Below, in pieces: positions 17,198-27,309 of a DNA stretch of 64,000 bases; positions within the stretch are counted from its first letter, which is position 1, and the number at the start of each line of letters is the position of its first letter. The notes beneath the pieces were generated by a model. The model searched no databases. It was not told the origin of the DNA and worked only from the letters and a program-made list of their open reading frames with translations. A program made the translations under genes and the position numbers. The DNA comes from Myxacorys almedinensis A. Lineage in GTDB: Bacteria > Cyanobacteriota > Cyanobacteriia > Leptolyngbyales > Leptolyngbyaceae. The stretch is taken from assembly GCF_010091945.1 (NCBI RefSeq), contig NZ_WVIE01000008.1:140901-204900 (forward strand). Direction: 5' to 3'.

Positions 17198-18217
17198 ATG
17201 AAAATTGTTTTCTTTGGAACGCCTCAATTTGCAGTTCCCACCCTCGAAGCTTTGGTGTCTGATTCTAGATTTGAGGTCGTTGCGGTGGTGACTCAGCCCG
17301 ACAAGCGCCGGGGACGGGGAGGCGATCTGTCTCCATCTCCGGTCAAAGCGATCGCGCTTGCCCATTGCATCCCGGTGTGGCAACCTAAAAACGTCAAAAA
17401 AGACGAGGAAACCTTAGAAAAGCTGAGGGCAACGGAGGCAGATGGGTTTGTCGTGGTTGCCTACGGGCAAATCTTGTCTCCAGTGCTGCTGGATATGCCG
17501 CGCTGGGGCTGTGTGAATGTGCACGGCTCGCTCTTGCCGAAATATCGAGGAGCCGCGCCGATTCAGTGGTGTCTTTACCATGGGGAGTCTGAGACGGGGA
17601 TCACCACGATGATGATGGATGCAGGCATGGATACAGGCGCAATGCTGTTGAAATCGACCGTGGCGATCGCGCCCCTCGACACTGCCCCCGACGTTGCCGC
17701 CAAACTCGCTCTGATCGGAGCCGATCTCTTAATTGAAACGCTCCTAAAGCTGGCAAATCAAGCAATTCAGCCAATTCCCCAAAACGCCGCTGAGGCAACC
17801 TACGCTCCTCTGATCAAGAAAACCGACTATGAATTGGACTGGTCAAAAAGTGCGATCGCGCTGCACAACCAAATTCGGGGATTTTTTCCGAACTGCACAA
17901 CCCCCTTTCGCGGCAGCGCGCTGAAAATTCTCAGAACGATTCCCCTCGACGCAACACTATTGGCTCAGCTTCCGCCAGAATTTGCAGCACTCCAGCAAGC
18001 GGCGGCTAGTCTAAAAACTGCGATCGCAGCACCCGGAACGGTCGCGGCGATTCTGAAAAATCAGGGAGCCGTGATCGAAACAGGGTGCGGATACTTGCTG
18101 TTAAAAGAAGTCCAGCAGGCAGGCAAACGCGCTCAATCGGGTTGGGACTTTGCCAACGGCGTCCGCTTAGAGGTGGGGGAAACCATGCAGGCGCGATCGC
18201 CTCATCGCCTCTCATAA
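17198..18217 (+). CDS. fmt: Methionyl-tRNA formyltransferase
   Basis: Formylates initiator Met-tRNA using 10-formyltetrahydrofolate. The catalytic residues N107, H109 and D145 surround the SLLPKYRG loop (111-118). The C-terminal tRNA-binding OB domain ([18 protein letters not shown] onward) is complete. The length of 339 is slightly above the 315 usual, due to an insert near residues 255-280. Its last 16 bp overlap the convergent gene at 18202. Confidence 0.95.
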   Translation: MKIVFFGTPQFAVPTLEALVSDSRFEVVAVVTQPDKRRGRGGDLSPSPVKAIALAHCIPVWQPKNVKKDEETLEKLRATEADGFVVVAYGQILSPVLLDMPRWGCVNVHGSLLPKYRGAAPIQWCLYHGESETGITTMMMDAGMDTGAMLLKSTVAIAPLDTAPDVAAKLALIGADLLIETLLKLANQAIQPIPQNAAEATYAPLIKKTDYELDWSKSAIALHNQIRGFFPNCTTPFRGSALKILRTIPLDATLLAQLPPEFAALQQAAASLKTAIAAPGTVAAILKNQGAVIETGCGYLLLKEVQQAGKRAQSGWDFANGVRLEVGETMQARSPHRLS

Positions 18218-18555
18218 TAGCGACACCCCTCACACGCCCCTTCCGGGTTCACCGCACACCTGACAATCTCTGATCGGGCATTGTAGGCGCAGGTCGCATC
18301 GCCCATCACCCATCGCCCATCCACCAAACTCCGCTCTGCCGGATGCTGCATTTTCTGAACGTAAATTGCGATCTTGTGTAGCCGATAGCGCCCCGACTTC
18401 AACTGATAGCGATGCCGACGTTCTAAAACAGTGTACGTCTGACCCTCCAAATCAAAATAGCTACCTGGCTGAGGAGACCAATCAAGCTGCACATTGCCAA
18501 GCGACTGCTTCGGATAGGTCAAAATCACCTCTGTTGGCAGAGTCTCTTGCTCCAT
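18202..18555 (-). CDS. Cysteine-containing cyanobacterial protein (DUF6464-like)
   Basis: A 117-residue protein with a beta-rich centre ([19 protein letters not shown]) and a C-terminal cluster C-x14-C-x8-C-x2-C ([21 protein letters not shown]) that could bind metal. I believe it matches the DUF6464 family of cyanobacteria, but cannot verify this. The function is unknown. It overlaps the fmt 3' end by 16 bp on the opposite strand. Confidence 0.65.
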   Translation of the reverse strand: MEQETLPTEVILTYPKQSLGNVQLDWSPQPGSYFDLEGQTYTVLERRHRYQLKSGRYRLHKIAIYVQKMQHPAERSLVDGRWVMGDATCAYNARSEIVRCAVNPEGACEGCRYYERR

Positions 18556-18765
18556 GAGAAATAGGGTTAAGAAATTGTGTTGTGGACAACTTAGATCTTC
18601 TCGATAGTAGCGCGATTACTTCACAAACCAGAATCGATAACGGCTAAATGTAAGCGTAGGATGAGGGCAAATCCAAGAATTTAGACATCGATTCTCGTTC
18701 GTTTTAATTTAAGACATTTTTAGGCTCATTTAAGAGGAATGTTTTAATCTGCTCGGTGCAAACTG

Positions 18766-19120
18766 GATGCCGATGGCAGCCGAGAGCGTAAATCTTGGAT
18801 CTTATGGGAAGAAGATGGACGATATCCAGATGTGATCGTCTTGACCTCAATTCCCTGCAAGGCTGGCGGCTCCAAATCGGTCAAGGCTATCAACCGCTCT
18901 AGCCCATCGAGTTGAGGTAATGCCCAGGGATGGCTTTGGTGCGAGATGGTGCAAGTTGTGGTCGGGGACTTGGGAAGGAGCGATCGTTAGCTTTGCTCCA
19001 CGTAGTGTTCGAGAACCTGCCATCAGAACTTGTCCCTGGATACGATTTTATGACGCTGATAGGCATTTAGTCTTATTACCGGAAGAAGCGGAACGAGCCA
19101 AAGCAGAAATCGCTAAAGTT
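18766..19120 (+). pseudogene. Uma2-family nuclease, frameshifted remains
   Basis: Pieces of a Uma2 protein occur in order but in different frames: a strand with RKSWILWEEDGRYPDVIV, then NSLQGWRLQIGQGYQPL, then IRFYDADRHLVLLPEEAERAKAEIAK, which is the usual WLRFYD-LLPEEAERQRAE tail. Frame changes and stops between them show inactivation. The 210 bp upstream (18556-18765) hold nothing recognisable. Confidence 0.6.
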
Positions 19121-19124
19121 TTCC

Positions 19125-19493
19125 TCAATCTTCATCAAGCGGCAGCCCCCGCTTTACTTTTCCTTTGCCAAAAAATCGACCAAACTGAAGCTCGTACACT
19201 TCATCTTCGTCTTGGGTTTCTACCTCCAGGTCAGAGCGGGCATAGCTGACGCACAAGAGCGCATAGCCTTGACGCTGCAAGTCGGGAGATAACCCCACGG
19301 CTTCGGGCTGGTAGATTTCTCCAGATAAAACTTTGACCGCACAAGTGGTGCAGGCCCCGTTGCGGCAGGAAAATGGTAGCTCGACGCCTTGATGTTCACC
19401 CGAGTGCAAAATGTAGCGATCGCTAGGTACCCGAAAAGTGAAGTCCATTCCCTTTTGGCGATGATACACATGGACAGTATAAAATTCAGTCAT
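19125..19493 (-). CDS. Plant-type [2Fe-2S] ferredoxin
   Basis: A 122-residue ferredoxin with cluster ligands C43, C48, C51 and C81 (CRNGACTTC plus a distal cysteine), i.e. the C-x4-C-x2-C-x29-C pattern. It differs from the photosynthetic PetF (about 98 residues) by an acidic 25-residue C-terminal extension (FGRFFGKGKVKRGLPLDED). That suggests a specialised electron carrier of the divergent cyanobacterial ferredoxin group. The gene ends against the decayed Uma2 gene. Confidence 0.9.
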   Translation of the reverse strand: MTEFYTVHVYHRQKGMDFTFRVPSDRYILHSGEHQGVELPFSCRNGACTTCAVKVLSGEIYQPEAVGLSPDLQRQGYALLCVSYARSDLEVETQDEDEVYELQFGRFFGKGKVKRGLPLDED

Positions 19494-19603
19494 AAAAATG
19501 GATTTGCACGTTCTCTATTCAGTATGAGGCAACTTCTGCTAGTATTGATACTCAACGGTTGTGTTTATAGCTATCAGCTACTAGCTATATGTGCAGTCTA
19601 CCT

Positions 19604-19690
19604 GGAGAGATGGCCGAGTGGTTGAAGGCGCAGCACTGGAAATGCTGTGATGGGGTAACTTATCCGAGGGTTCGAATCCCTCTCTCTCCG
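19604..19690 (+). tRNA. tRNA-Ser(GGA)
   Basis: The 87-nt gene folds as a long-variable-arm tRNA. The acceptor GGAGAGA (19604-19610) pairs with TCTCTCC (19683-19689), with discriminator G at 19690. The D arm begins TGGCCGAGTGGTTGAAGGC, the anticodon loop is CTGGAAA with GGA as anticodon, the variable arm GATGGGGTAACTTATC follows, and the T arm is GAGGGTTCGAATCCCTC. CCA is not encoded, as is normal in cyanobacteria. It reads UCC and UCU codons. Confidence 0.95.
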
Positions 19691-19727
19691 TTCTAAAATC
19701 TAGCTACAGCCAGGCTTACAAGAAGCT

Positions 19728-19960
19728 TTTGCAAATTTCGAGAGTTTTTTTGATCGGTCTGTTAATCGCGCTGGAACGATTTGATTACACCCTTGAGCAA
19801 TATGGCAAGCCCAAAGCGTTGACTCTGGCTATCGTGGAAGCCGGGAAGCCAAAGCTGAAAGCAGAACTCGACCTCGCTCAATTGTGGAAACGCTACAAGG
19901 AGGTGCGAACAGTTTCGCTGAGCCGAAGGCACCGAAGACAGTCAGCGAGACGACGCTGAG
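19728..19960 (+). pseudogene. Possible tyrosine-recombinase (integrase) fragment beside tRNA-Ser
   Basis: An open frame just after the tRNA encodes LERFDYTLEQYGKPKALT then LDLAQLWKRYKEVR. The order 'FDxTLxxY ... LxxLWxxYxE' resembles the Arm-type DNA-binding N-terminus of cyanobacterial phage-like integrases. No catalytic R..HxxR..Y domain follows, and the frame runs out in an Arg-rich tail. This is a weak match; it may be something else. From 19961 to 20161 I see only a short inverted repeat (TTAGTCC / GGACTAA, 20035-20071). Confidence 0.3.
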
Positions 19961-20161
19961 GCTGAATTAGGTGAGAGTTCCATTTGAGCCGTTGTACTGA
20001 AAAAACAACAAAAGCTTGAGCACTAAGAACAAACCTTAGTCCATCAATAACATCTGAACAAAGGACTAACTTTCGCCATCCATCCCGCTAGGCTTCCCCC
20101 TTGGGATTACTCTCCTAAATTTTCTACACTAGAGACGCAAGCCCTTTAGTGACACAGCGTC

Positions 20162-20659
20162 ATGTTTCGACCAAAACCTATTGCTCCGGAATCAGGTCAA
20201 GAATCGGTTTGGGATTACCCCCGTCCGCCTCGGTTGGAAGCGACGGATAAGCGGATTGAGATTGTGTTTAATGGGGTTACGATCGCAGATACCCAAAACG
20301 CCTTCCGCGTGCTAGAAACCAGCCATCCGCCGACCTACTACCTGCCGCTTGAGGATATTCGACAGGAATACTTGATCCCATCTTCTCGTCAAACCTTCTG
20401 TGAATGGAAGGGAAAAGGCAGTTATTACACTGTCAAGGTTGGGGACAAAGAGGCGAGCGATGTAGCTTGGTATTACTCAACCCCAACACTAGATTTTGCT
20501 GCGATCGAAAACTACGTTGCGTTCTACGCGGCGGCGATGGATGACTGCTATGTTAACGCTGAGAAAGTCACGCCGCAACCGGGAAACTTTTACGGTGGCT
20601 GGGTCACGAGTGACGTGGTTGGTCCATTCAAAGGTGAATCGGGGTCTTGGGGCTGGTAG
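20162..20659 (+). CDS. DUF427 family protein
   Basis: A 165-residue soluble protein with the DUF427 beta fold: VWDYPRPPRLEATDKRIEIVFNG, then TYYLPLEDIRQEYL, CEWKGKGSYYTVKVG and AWYYSTPTLDFAAIENYVAFY. Function is unknown in the family; the fold is beta-tent-like and may bind a small ligand. The C-terminus (GNFYGGWVTSDVVGPFKG) is the common bacterial ending, so the gene is complete. It is convergent with the permease, 5 bp apart. Confidence 0.85.
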   Translation: MFRPKPIAPESGQESVWDYPRPPRLEATDKRIEIVFNGVTIADTQNAFRVLETSHPPTYYLPLEDIRQEYLIPSSRQTFCEWKGKGSYYTVKVGDKEASDVAWYYSTPTLDFAAIENYVAFYAAAMDDCYVNAEKVTPQPGNFYGGWVTSDVVGPFKGESGSWGW

Positions 20660-20664
20660 TTGCT

Positions 20665-21981
20665 TTACGCACTAGGCAAACGGCTCTTGAGCACTGCTCT
20701 CTGAATCACAATCAGCAACAACCCGATCGCCACAAATACGGCTGCCAAAGCGTAACTGGCTTGAGACGCAAACGCGATCAAAATTACATTGCACAGTAGC
20801 GCGATCGCAGGCACCACTATAGGAACCTGAAATCCGATGTTTCTGGGTTCTCGCCGTTTTAGAATCAACAGTGAAAGATTGACCAAACAAAACATCAGCA
20901 AAATCAGCGTGGCAGTGGTTCCGGCTAAAAATTGCAGCGTTCCAGATAGTGCCAGAACAATCACGATCGGCAGAATCACCAGCAGTGTCCGGTAAGGGGT
21001 GGCTCGACGCGGATGCAATTTGCCCAGCCACGCTGGAATTAACCCCTCGCGTGACATACCAAACAGCAATCGCGATGCAGTAACAAAATTCAGCAATGCC
21101 GTATTCATCACGGCAAACAAAGCAATCAACGTAAAAATAACCTGAGGAAAATTGGGCTGCGATCGCCGCACAACATCCAGCAACGGAGCGCTTGAAGCTC
21201 CCAATTCTGCCGGGGTAAGCACCTGAGTTGCCAGCCAAGAAACCAGGATATACATGACCCCCGCAACCCCTAACGAAATCACGATCGCTCTTGGAACATT
21301 GCGTTCGGGGTTTTTCACTTCTTCGGCAACATTGACAATATCCTCAAACCCAATAAAGGCATAAAAGGCAAGCGCCGCCCCTTGAGCCACCGATGTCCAC
21401 CCTACGGCTGGAGACGTTGCCACATTAGCTACTGAAGCCGTCCCACCGCCGCTGCTTAAGAACAAAGTCGAGACCAAAATCACAACAATCAACCCCGAAA
21501 CCTCAATCGTTGTGCAGACAATATTTAGCGCTGAAGACTCCTCCATTCCTCTAAAGTTGACAAACGCCAGGGCCGCAAACAGCGTCATCACAATCAACCA
21601 AACTGGAAGCACCGGAATAAACGCATTCAAGTAGCCTGCAAACGCCCTAGAAAGCGTCGCCATCGACACGAGACAGGTGCAAAACATCAGCCAACCAACC
21701 AGGAGCGACAGCCAATCGGTGCGAAAGGCTTGATGCACAAACGTGGCAACTCCTCCACTTTGCGGAAAGCGGCTGCCAAGCTCGGCATAGCTCAACGCTG
21801 TGAATGCGGCGACGACCATTGCCACCGAAAACGAAGCCCAAACCAAAGTCCCGGAAAGCCCCGCAATTTTTCCAATCACGGCATAAATGCCAGCCCCCAG
21901 AATATCGCCCACTCCGTAAATCACCAGCGTTCGCAATCCAAAGACACGTTTGAGTGAGTCTGCCTCTGCATTCGTTTCCAT
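20665..21981 (-). CDS. APC-superfamily amino acid permease
   Basis: A 438-residue integral membrane protein with about 12 hydrophobic segments. TM1 has the APC signature GVGDILGAGIYAVIGKIAG (unwound Gly-rich substrate helix), and TM6 has FYAFIGFEDIVNVAEEVKNPERNVPRAI, the classical amino acid/polyamine/organocation family motif. It probably takes up an amino acid or cationic compound by proton symport; the substrate is not predictable. It is divergent from queD with a 105-bp shared promoter region. Confidence 0.88.
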   Translation of the reverse strand: METNAEADSLKRVFGLRTLVIYGVGDILGAGIYAVIGKIAGLSGTLVWASFSVAMVVAAFTALSYAELGSRFPQSGGVATFVHQAFRTDWLSLLVGWLMFCTCLVSMATLSRAFAGYLNAFIPVLPVWLIVMTLFAALAFVNFRGMEESSALNIVCTTIEVSGLIVVILVSTLFLSSGGGTASVANVATSPAVGWTSVAQGAALAFYAFIGFEDIVNVAEEVKNPERNVPRAIVISLGVAGVMYILVSWLATQVLTPAELGASSAPLLDVVRRSQPNFPQVIFTLIALFAVMNTALLNFVTASRLLFGMSREGLIPAWLGKLHPRRATPYRTLLVILPIVIVLALSGTLQFLAGTTATLILLMFCLVNLSLLILKRREPRNIGFQVPIVVPAIALLCNVILIAFASQASYALAAVFVAIGLLLIVIQRAVLKSRLPSA

Positions 21982-22086
21982 ATCTTTGCTTTTTACCTTT
22001 TAGAATAGAACTCCGCATCCTGAGATAATTGGCATCCAACATAGCACGCGCATTGAACTCACCCTCTACCGCCCGCAACAACACTT

Positions 22087-22476
22087 ATGCCAACTTGGAA
22101 ACTTAGCACCGAATTTACCTTCAACGCGGCTCATCAGATTCGCGACTACAACGGTCCGTGCGGACGGATGCATGGTCATACCTACACAGTGAAGCTAGAA
22201 GCAACCTCTCATCAGCTTCACGCCTCTGAATTTTGCCCCCATCCCGTTATGGTGGCAGATTTTAGAACATTGAAATGGGCGAAAAAAGATGTCTTCAAAG
22301 GCGGACTCGATCACTGCATCTTGAATGAAGTGTTGCCGGAAGGATATGAAACGACCGCAGAAATGATCGCCAAGTACATTTATGACAAGACGAAGAAGAG
22401 CTTGCCGGATGGAGTGAAGTTGAAGGTGGCTGTGTCAGAAAATCCTAATTCTTGGGCGGAGTATGAAGATGATTAA
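22087..22476 (+). CDS. queD: 6-carboxytetrahydropterin synthase
   Basis: Second step of queuosine/7-deazaguanine synthesis, converting dihydroneopterin triphosphate to 6-carboxytetrahydropterin. Zinc ligands H16, H29 and H31 (AAHQ, MHGHTY) and the catalytic C25 (GPCGRMHGH) are visible, as is the DHCILNE acid. The length of 129 matches QueD. It overlaps queE by 14 bp, so the two are cotranslated. Confidence 0.92.
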   Translation: MPTWKLSTEFTFNAAHQIRDYNGPCGRMHGHTYTVKLEATSHQLHASEFCPHPVMVADFRTLKWAKKDVFKGGLDHCILNEVLPEGYETTAEMIAKYIYDKTKKSLPDGVKLKVAVSENPNSWAEYEDD

Positions 22477-23104
22477 CCCATGTCTGATGCAAGATTTGCC
22501 TGCCCTCACCCCGTTAGATCTGCCCATCGTCGAGACCTTTCACTCGGTTCAAGGAGAAGGCGCTTGGACGGGCACCAATGCCTTTTTCATTCGCTTAGGT
22601 GGCTGTGATGTGGGTTGCTGGTTTTGTGATACTAAACACTCTTGGAACCCAAAACGGCACCCAATGCGTGCGATCGCATCTCTCGCCACCACCGCCAAAG
22701 CTGCCAATCCTGCGATCGTAGTGATTACCGGGGGCGAACCGTTGATGCATGATCTTGCTCCGCTTACCGACGCCCTTCACGCCGCAGGACTGCGCGTTCA
22801 TTTAGAAACATCGGGGGCGCATCCCTTTAGCGGCATGTTTGACTGGGTGACGCTTTCGCCCAAGCCCTTTAAACCGCCCCACAACAGCGTTTATGCCCAC
22901 GTCAACGAACTTAAGGTGGTAATTGCCATAGCAGACGATTTTGCCTGGGCAGAGCAGCAGTCACAGCAGGTGTCTCTTTCTGCCCTGCGCTACCTTCAAG
23001 CAGAATGGGAAAGCCAGAGTATTCCCCAAATTTTTGAGTATGTGTTGCAGCATCCCCAATGGCGGATCAGCCTGCAAACCCATAAACTGTTGAACGTGCG
23101 GTAA
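22463..23104 (+). CDS. queE: 7-carboxy-7-deazaguanine synthase
   Basis: Radical SAM enzyme of the queuosine pathway that contracts the QueD product to 7-carboxy-7-deazaguanine. Cluster cysteines C48, C52 and C55 lie in GGCDVGCWFCD. The substrate and SAM motifs HSVQGEGAWTG and ITGGEP are intact, and the C-terminus has LSPKPFKPP. The length of 213 is typical. It is translationally coupled to queD. queC and queF are not in the window. Confidence 0.92.
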   Translation: MKMINPCLMQDLPALTPLDLPIVETFHSVQGEGAWTGTNAFFIRLGGCDVGCWFCDTKHSWNPKRHPMRAIASLATTAKAANPAIVVITGGEPLMHDLAPLTDALHAAGLRVHLETSGAHPFSGMFDWVTLSPKPFKPPHNSVYAHVNELKVVIAIADDFAWAEQQSQQVSLSALRYLQAEWESQSIPQIFEYVLQHPQWRISLQTHKLLNVR

Positions 23105-23144
23105 AGTATCCCCAACGCCAGGACTACTTTGTTAGATCTAATTC

Positions 23145-23300
23145 TCAGACCCAATTGATTTTTCTACTGCGACAGATCCTCGCCCCCCTGCCTACGGCAT
23201 CCCCTCTTGGTCAAGAGGGACTTTCCGGCTCCCCTCCTGACCAAGGGGTTGGGGGAGGTCACACGTCTGTAGCATTTACAGATTAATTTGGTATCAGACC
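23145..23300 (-). repeat. TAATAC-ended MITE-like element, copy 1
   Basis: An inverted copy of the element at 59241-59398. Shared parts, read on the minus strand, are the left end ACCAAATTAATCTGTAAATG, the central CTCCCCTCC and GGGATGCCGTAGGCAGG segments, and the right end CTGTCGCAG...CAATTGGG. Internal CCTTGGTC/GACCAAG pairs give hairpin potential. It fills most of the 376-bp queE-mnmG spacer. Confidence 0.8.
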
Positions 23301-23480
23301 CAACTCTCAGACCTATTAGAATAAAGGTCAGGACTGACGCCATATTTTTGGAACCCCTCATTCTTGAAACCCCTCACCCCTCCCCCTCCCCCTCCCTTCA
23401 GCGCTCTTGCCCCTGCGGAAGACGGAATGGAAAATGGGGTCTTGACTCGCTCCGTTTGGGGAGCATTGTTCAGATAGCGT

Positions 23481-25418
23481 GTGCCCGATAGCCCTGATAT
23501 GCCTGTTGCTATGAATCCGTCTGTAGATTTTCTGGATGCTTTTGATGTTGTCGTAGTCGGAGCCGGACATGCTGGCTGTGAAGCCGCGTTAGCCACTGCC
23601 CGTTTGGGTTGCCGCACGCTTTTGCTAACGCTCAACCTCGATAAAATCGCATGGCAGCCGTGCAATCCGGCGGTCGGAGGTCCGGCAAAATCGCAGCTTG
23701 TGCATGAAACCGATGCGATCGGAGGCGAAATCGGCAAGGTCGCCGACCAGACGTATTTGCAGAAACGGGTACTCAATGCGTCACGAGGTCCCGCAGTGTG
23801 GGCATTACGAGCGCAAACCGATAAGCGTGAATATGCCACCTTGATGAAAACAATCGTTGAAAATCAGGAGCATCTCACCATCCGCGAAGGCATGGCGACA
23901 GATTTGATCTTGGGCGCAAACGACGAGGTGATCGGGGTGCAAACTTATTTCGGCGTTGCGTTCCAGTGCAACGCTGTGGTGCTGACCACCGGAACTTTTC
24001 TCGGCGGCAAAATCTGGGTTGGCAACACCTCAATGGCAGCAGGGCGCGCCGGAGAATTTGCCGCCGTGGGCTTGACTGAAACGCTAAATCGGCTCGGCTT
24101 TGAAACCGGACGCCTGAAAACCGGAACGCCCGCCCGCGTCGATCGCCGATCGGTTGATTTCAATAGACTCGAACCTCAACCGGGAGACCCCGACCTGCGC
24201 TGGTTTAGCTTTGACCCGGAGGCATGGGTCGAACGGGAGCAACTGCCCTGCCACCTCACCCGAACCACCGCCCAAACCCACCAAATTATTCGAGACCATC
24301 TTCACCTGTCTCCTGTCTATGGTGGATGGGTCGATGCCAAAGGCCCGCGCTACTGCCCCAGCATCGAAGATAAAATTGTGCGTTTTGCCGACAAAGAAAG
24401 CCATCAGATTTTCATTGAGCCAGAAGGACGAACCACTCCAGAGCTATACATTCAGGGCTTCTCAACCGGATTGCCCGAATCGATCCAGCTACAAATGCTG
24501 CGATCGCTCCCAGGTCTCGAACACTGTACGATGCTGCGTCCTGCCTATGCAGTAGAGTACGACTACCTACCCGCGACGCAGTGTTATCCCACGCTGATGA
24601 CCAAAAAAATCGAAGGTTTGTTTTGCGCGGGGCAAATCAACGGCACCACAGGGTATGAAGAAGCTGCCGCTCAGGGGCTGGTTGCCGGAATCAACGCGGC
24701 GCGATTCTGTCGTCACCAAGAACCGATTGTGTTTCCCCGTGAACACAGCTACATCGGCACGCTGATTGACGATCTCTGCACCAAAGATCTACGCGAACCG
24801 TACCGCGTCCTTACGTCCCGATCAGAGTATCGCCTGATTTTGCGCTCCGATAATGCTGATCAGCGTCTTACCCCCTTGGGGCGCGAAATTGGCTTGATTG
24901 ATGATCGGCGCTGGCAATGGTTTTCTCACAAACAGGAAGCGATTGCCGCCGAAAAAGAGCGATTGCACGAGACCCGCGTGAAAGAACACGACGATAGCGG
25001 AAAAGCGATCGCAGCAGATACAAACCAAGCGATCAAAGGCTCCATCACCTTAGCCGAACTTTTGCGTCGCCCCGGATTTCATTATGTTGATTTGGAGCGC
25101 TATGGCTTAGGAAACGGGACGTGCGATCGCGCTGAAAAAGAAGGCGCAGAAATTGATATCAAATATGCTGGTTATATTCAACGGCAACAGCATCAGATCG
25201 AATTGGTCAGCCGTCAAGCCCACCGTAAGCTCTCAGAAGATTTAGACTACGCTGCGATCGAGACGCTCTCAAAAGAAGCGAGAGAGAAACTGTCGATCGT
25301 AAGACCGCTAACGATCGGTCAAGCAACCCGCATCGGCGGTGTCAATCCTGCGGATATCAATGCTCTGCTGATCTATCTTGAAATTAAGGCGCGCAAGGGC
25401 GTAGAGGTGCTGAGTTAA
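23481..25418 (+). CDS. mnmG: tRNA uridine-5-carboxymethylaminomethyl modification enzyme
   Basis: FAD-dependent partner of MnmE that modifies the wobble uridine (xnm5U34) of several tRNAs. The dinucleotide-binding motif [12 protein letters not shown] starts near residue 25, the FAD loop is [16 protein letters not shown], and the catalytic-region GTFLGG and TGTPAR are present, with the complete C-terminal helical domain ([24 protein letters not shown]). Starts at GTG 23481, ATG 23499 and ATG 23511 are all possible; no ribosome site settles it. Confidence 0.95.
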   Translation: MPDSPDMPVAMNPSVDFLDAFDVVVVGAGHAGCEAALATARLGCRTLLLTLNLDKIAWQPCNPAVGGPAKSQLVHETDAIGGEIGKVADQTYLQKRVLNASRGPAVWALRAQTDKREYATLMKTIVENQEHLTIREGMATDLILGANDEVIGVQTYFGVAFQCNAVVLTTGTFLGGKIWVGNTSMAAGRAGEFAAVGLTETLNRLGFETGRLKTGTPARVDRRSVDFNRLEPQPGDPDLRWFSFDPEAWVEREQLPCHLTRTTAQTHQIIRDHLHLSPVYGGWVDAKGPRYCPSIEDKIVRFADKESHQIFIEPEGRTTPELYIQGFSTGLPESIQLQMLRSLPGLEHCTMLRPAYAVEYDYLPATQCYPTLMTKKIEGLFCAGQINGTTGYEEAAAQGLVAGINAARFCRHQEPIVFPREHSYIGTLIDDLCTKDLREPYRVLTSRSEYRLILRSDNADQRLTPLGREIGLIDDRRWQWFSHKQEAIAAEKERLHETRVKEHDDSGKAIAADTNQAIKGSITLAELLRRPGFHYVDLERYGLGNGTCDRAEKEGAEIDIKYAGYIQRQQHQIELVSRQAHRKLSEDLDYAAIETLSKEAREKLSIVRPLTIGQATRIGGVNPADINALLIYLEIKARKGVEVLS

Positions 25419-25527
25419 ACAACCCCACGGAGCGATCGCGCACACTCAGGACGCTATGAAGCCGTCTGCTTCGCCAAGGAGGGTATGCCTTATTGATAAT
25501 GACTTTTAATAGCTTGCCACGATCGCG

Positions 25528-27309
25528 CTAGAGAATTCCCGACTGTACCCGCCAGAGTTTGGCATAAGTCCCATTCTTAACCAGCAATTGCTCATGAGTT
25601 CCTGACTCGACAAATTGCTCATGTTCCATCACATAGATACAATCGGCATGGCGGATTGTTGAGAGCCGATGGGCGATCGCAATAGTCGTCCGATTTTGCG
25701 TAATCTTAACCAGGGATCTTTGAATTGCTGCTTCGGTTTCATTGTCTACGGCTGAAGTGGCTTCATCGAGAATCAGAATGGGCGGGTCTTTGAGGATGGC
25801 ACGAGCGATCGCTAACCGCTGCCGTTGTCCACCCGAAAGTTTTTGTCCGCGCTCTCCCACAATGGTGTCATAGCCCTGTGGTAACTGCTCGATAAACTCA
25901 TGGGCTTCGGCTAATTTTGCCGCCTGAATGATCTGGTCACGGGTAGCATCAAAACTGCCGTAGCGAATATTTTCAGCCACCGTACCGTGAAACAGAAATA
26001 CATCCTGACTCACCCAGCCGATGTACTGTCGCAAGTCGGATAAGTGAAGCTCTCGGATATTAATGCCGTCAATTAAAATGCACCCATTTTGCACGTCATA
26101 AAAGCGCAGTAAAAGCTTAATGAGCGTACTCTTGCCTGAACCTGTTGCACCCACAATGCCGATCGTGCTTCCAGCAGGAACATGAAGAGAGAGATGGTTG
26201 AGAATATTATTACGACCATTGTAGGCAAACGTGATGTCGTTAAATTGCACTTCACCACGTACCATTCCGAGCGGTAGCGATTGACCACCATGAGGAACAG
26301 CGATCGGAGTATCCAGTAATCCCATGACACGACGAACAGAAGCCATCGCTCGCTGATACTCATCCATGATTTCGCTCAGTTCGGTGAAGGGCCACAGCAA
26401 ATTTTGCACAATGAACACCATAAAACCGTAAATGCCGACGCTAAGCTGACCCTGAAGAACTTCTCGCCCGCCGAAATACAGGGTTATCACGAATCCCGAT
26501 AGGATAAAGACCCGCAGCAAGGGCTGAAAGGCAACGCTGATCGCGATCGCCTGTCCATTGCTGCGGCGATAGGCTTCACTTTCGGCGTAGACGCGATCGC
26601 TTTCGTAAGCTTCAGCCGTAAAACTCTTGATCGTGGCAATACCAGAGAGGTTGTTGGCGAGGCGATCGCTAATCAGCCCTGCTTGATCGCGCACCGCATC
26701 GTAGCGAGGAGCTAAGCGAGACTGAAAGGCAAAGGTGCCCCACAAAATGAAGGGAATGGGCACCATTGCTAACCAGGCAACGCCAGGAGCTAGCAGCATA
26801 AAGGTGATACCAATAGCAGATACTCGTGTAAAAAAGTCGATCAAAAACTTGGCACCAAAGTTGAGGAAGCGCTCAAGCTGGTTAATGTCGTCATTGAGAA
26901 TCGACAACAACGTTCCTGTACTGTGGTCTTCAAAGTAAGCCAGGTCGAGTTCTTGCAGATGGTTGTAGGTATCGACGCGCAGTTCGTGCTGCAAGGTCTG
27001 TGCCAGATTTTGCCACAGCTTGTCGGCTGTGAACTGACTGAGGGATTCTAAACCCCAGACGGTGATGGTCAAAATGGACAGCACGAGCAACTGGGTCAGC
27101 GGATCTTGAATGCCCAATCGAGCGAGCAATGAGGCTTCTCGCTCAACCACAACATCGATGGCAACGCCGATGAGATAGGGGGGTGCGAGGTCAAGCAGGG
27201 TGCGAAGGATAGAGCAGACGACTGCCGCCCAGACTTGTACCCGATAGGGTTTGGCATAGCGGAGTAGTCGCCAGAGGGGTGGATAGGTGCGAGCAGAGTT
27301 TTGTTTCAT
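25528..27309 (-). CDS. Exporter-fold ABC transporter, fused TMD-NBD (siderophore set 1)
   Basis: A 593-residue half-transporter: an N-terminal six-helix membrane domain and a C-terminal ATPase with Walker A GATGSGKST (about 385), signature LSGGQRQRLAIARAI, Walker B ILILDEATSAVD and H-loop IAHRLST. A homodimer or heterodimer would be active. The general family is MsbA-like, but its position beside a TonB receptor and siderophore-binding protein suggests siderophore handling, either export or import in the YbtPQ/IrtAB manner. The start is ATG 27309. The first 23 codons plus leader are copied at 34248-34366. A close relative lies at 46253. Confidence 0.9.
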   Translation of the reverse strand: MKQNSARTYPPLWRLLRYAKPYRVQVWAAVVCSILRTLLDLAPPYLIGVAIDVVVEREASLLARLGIQDPLTQLLVLSILTITVWGLESLSQFTADKLWQNLAQTLQHELRVDTYNHLQELDLAYFEDHSTGTLLSILNDDINQLERFLNFGAKFLIDFFTRVSAIGITFMLLAPGVAWLAMVPIPFILWGTFAFQSRLAPRYDAVRDQAGLISDRLANNLSGIATIKSFTAEAYESDRVYAESEAYRRSNGQAIAISVAFQPLLRVFILSGFVITLYFGGREVLQGQLSVGIYGFMVFIVQNLLWPFTELSEIMDEYQRAMASVRRVMGLLDTPIAVPHGGQSLPLGMVRGEVQFNDITFAYNGRNNILNHLSLHVPAGSTIGIVGATGSGKSTLIKLLLRFYDVQNGCILIDGINIRELHLSDLRQYIGWVSQDVFLFHGTVAENIRYGSFDATRDQIIQAAKLAEAHEFIEQLPQGYDTIVGERGQKLSGGQRQRLAIARAILKDPPILILDEATSAVDNETEAAIQRSLVKITQNRTTIAIAHRLSTIRHADCIYVMEHEQFVESGTHEQLLVKNGTYAKLWRVQSGIL

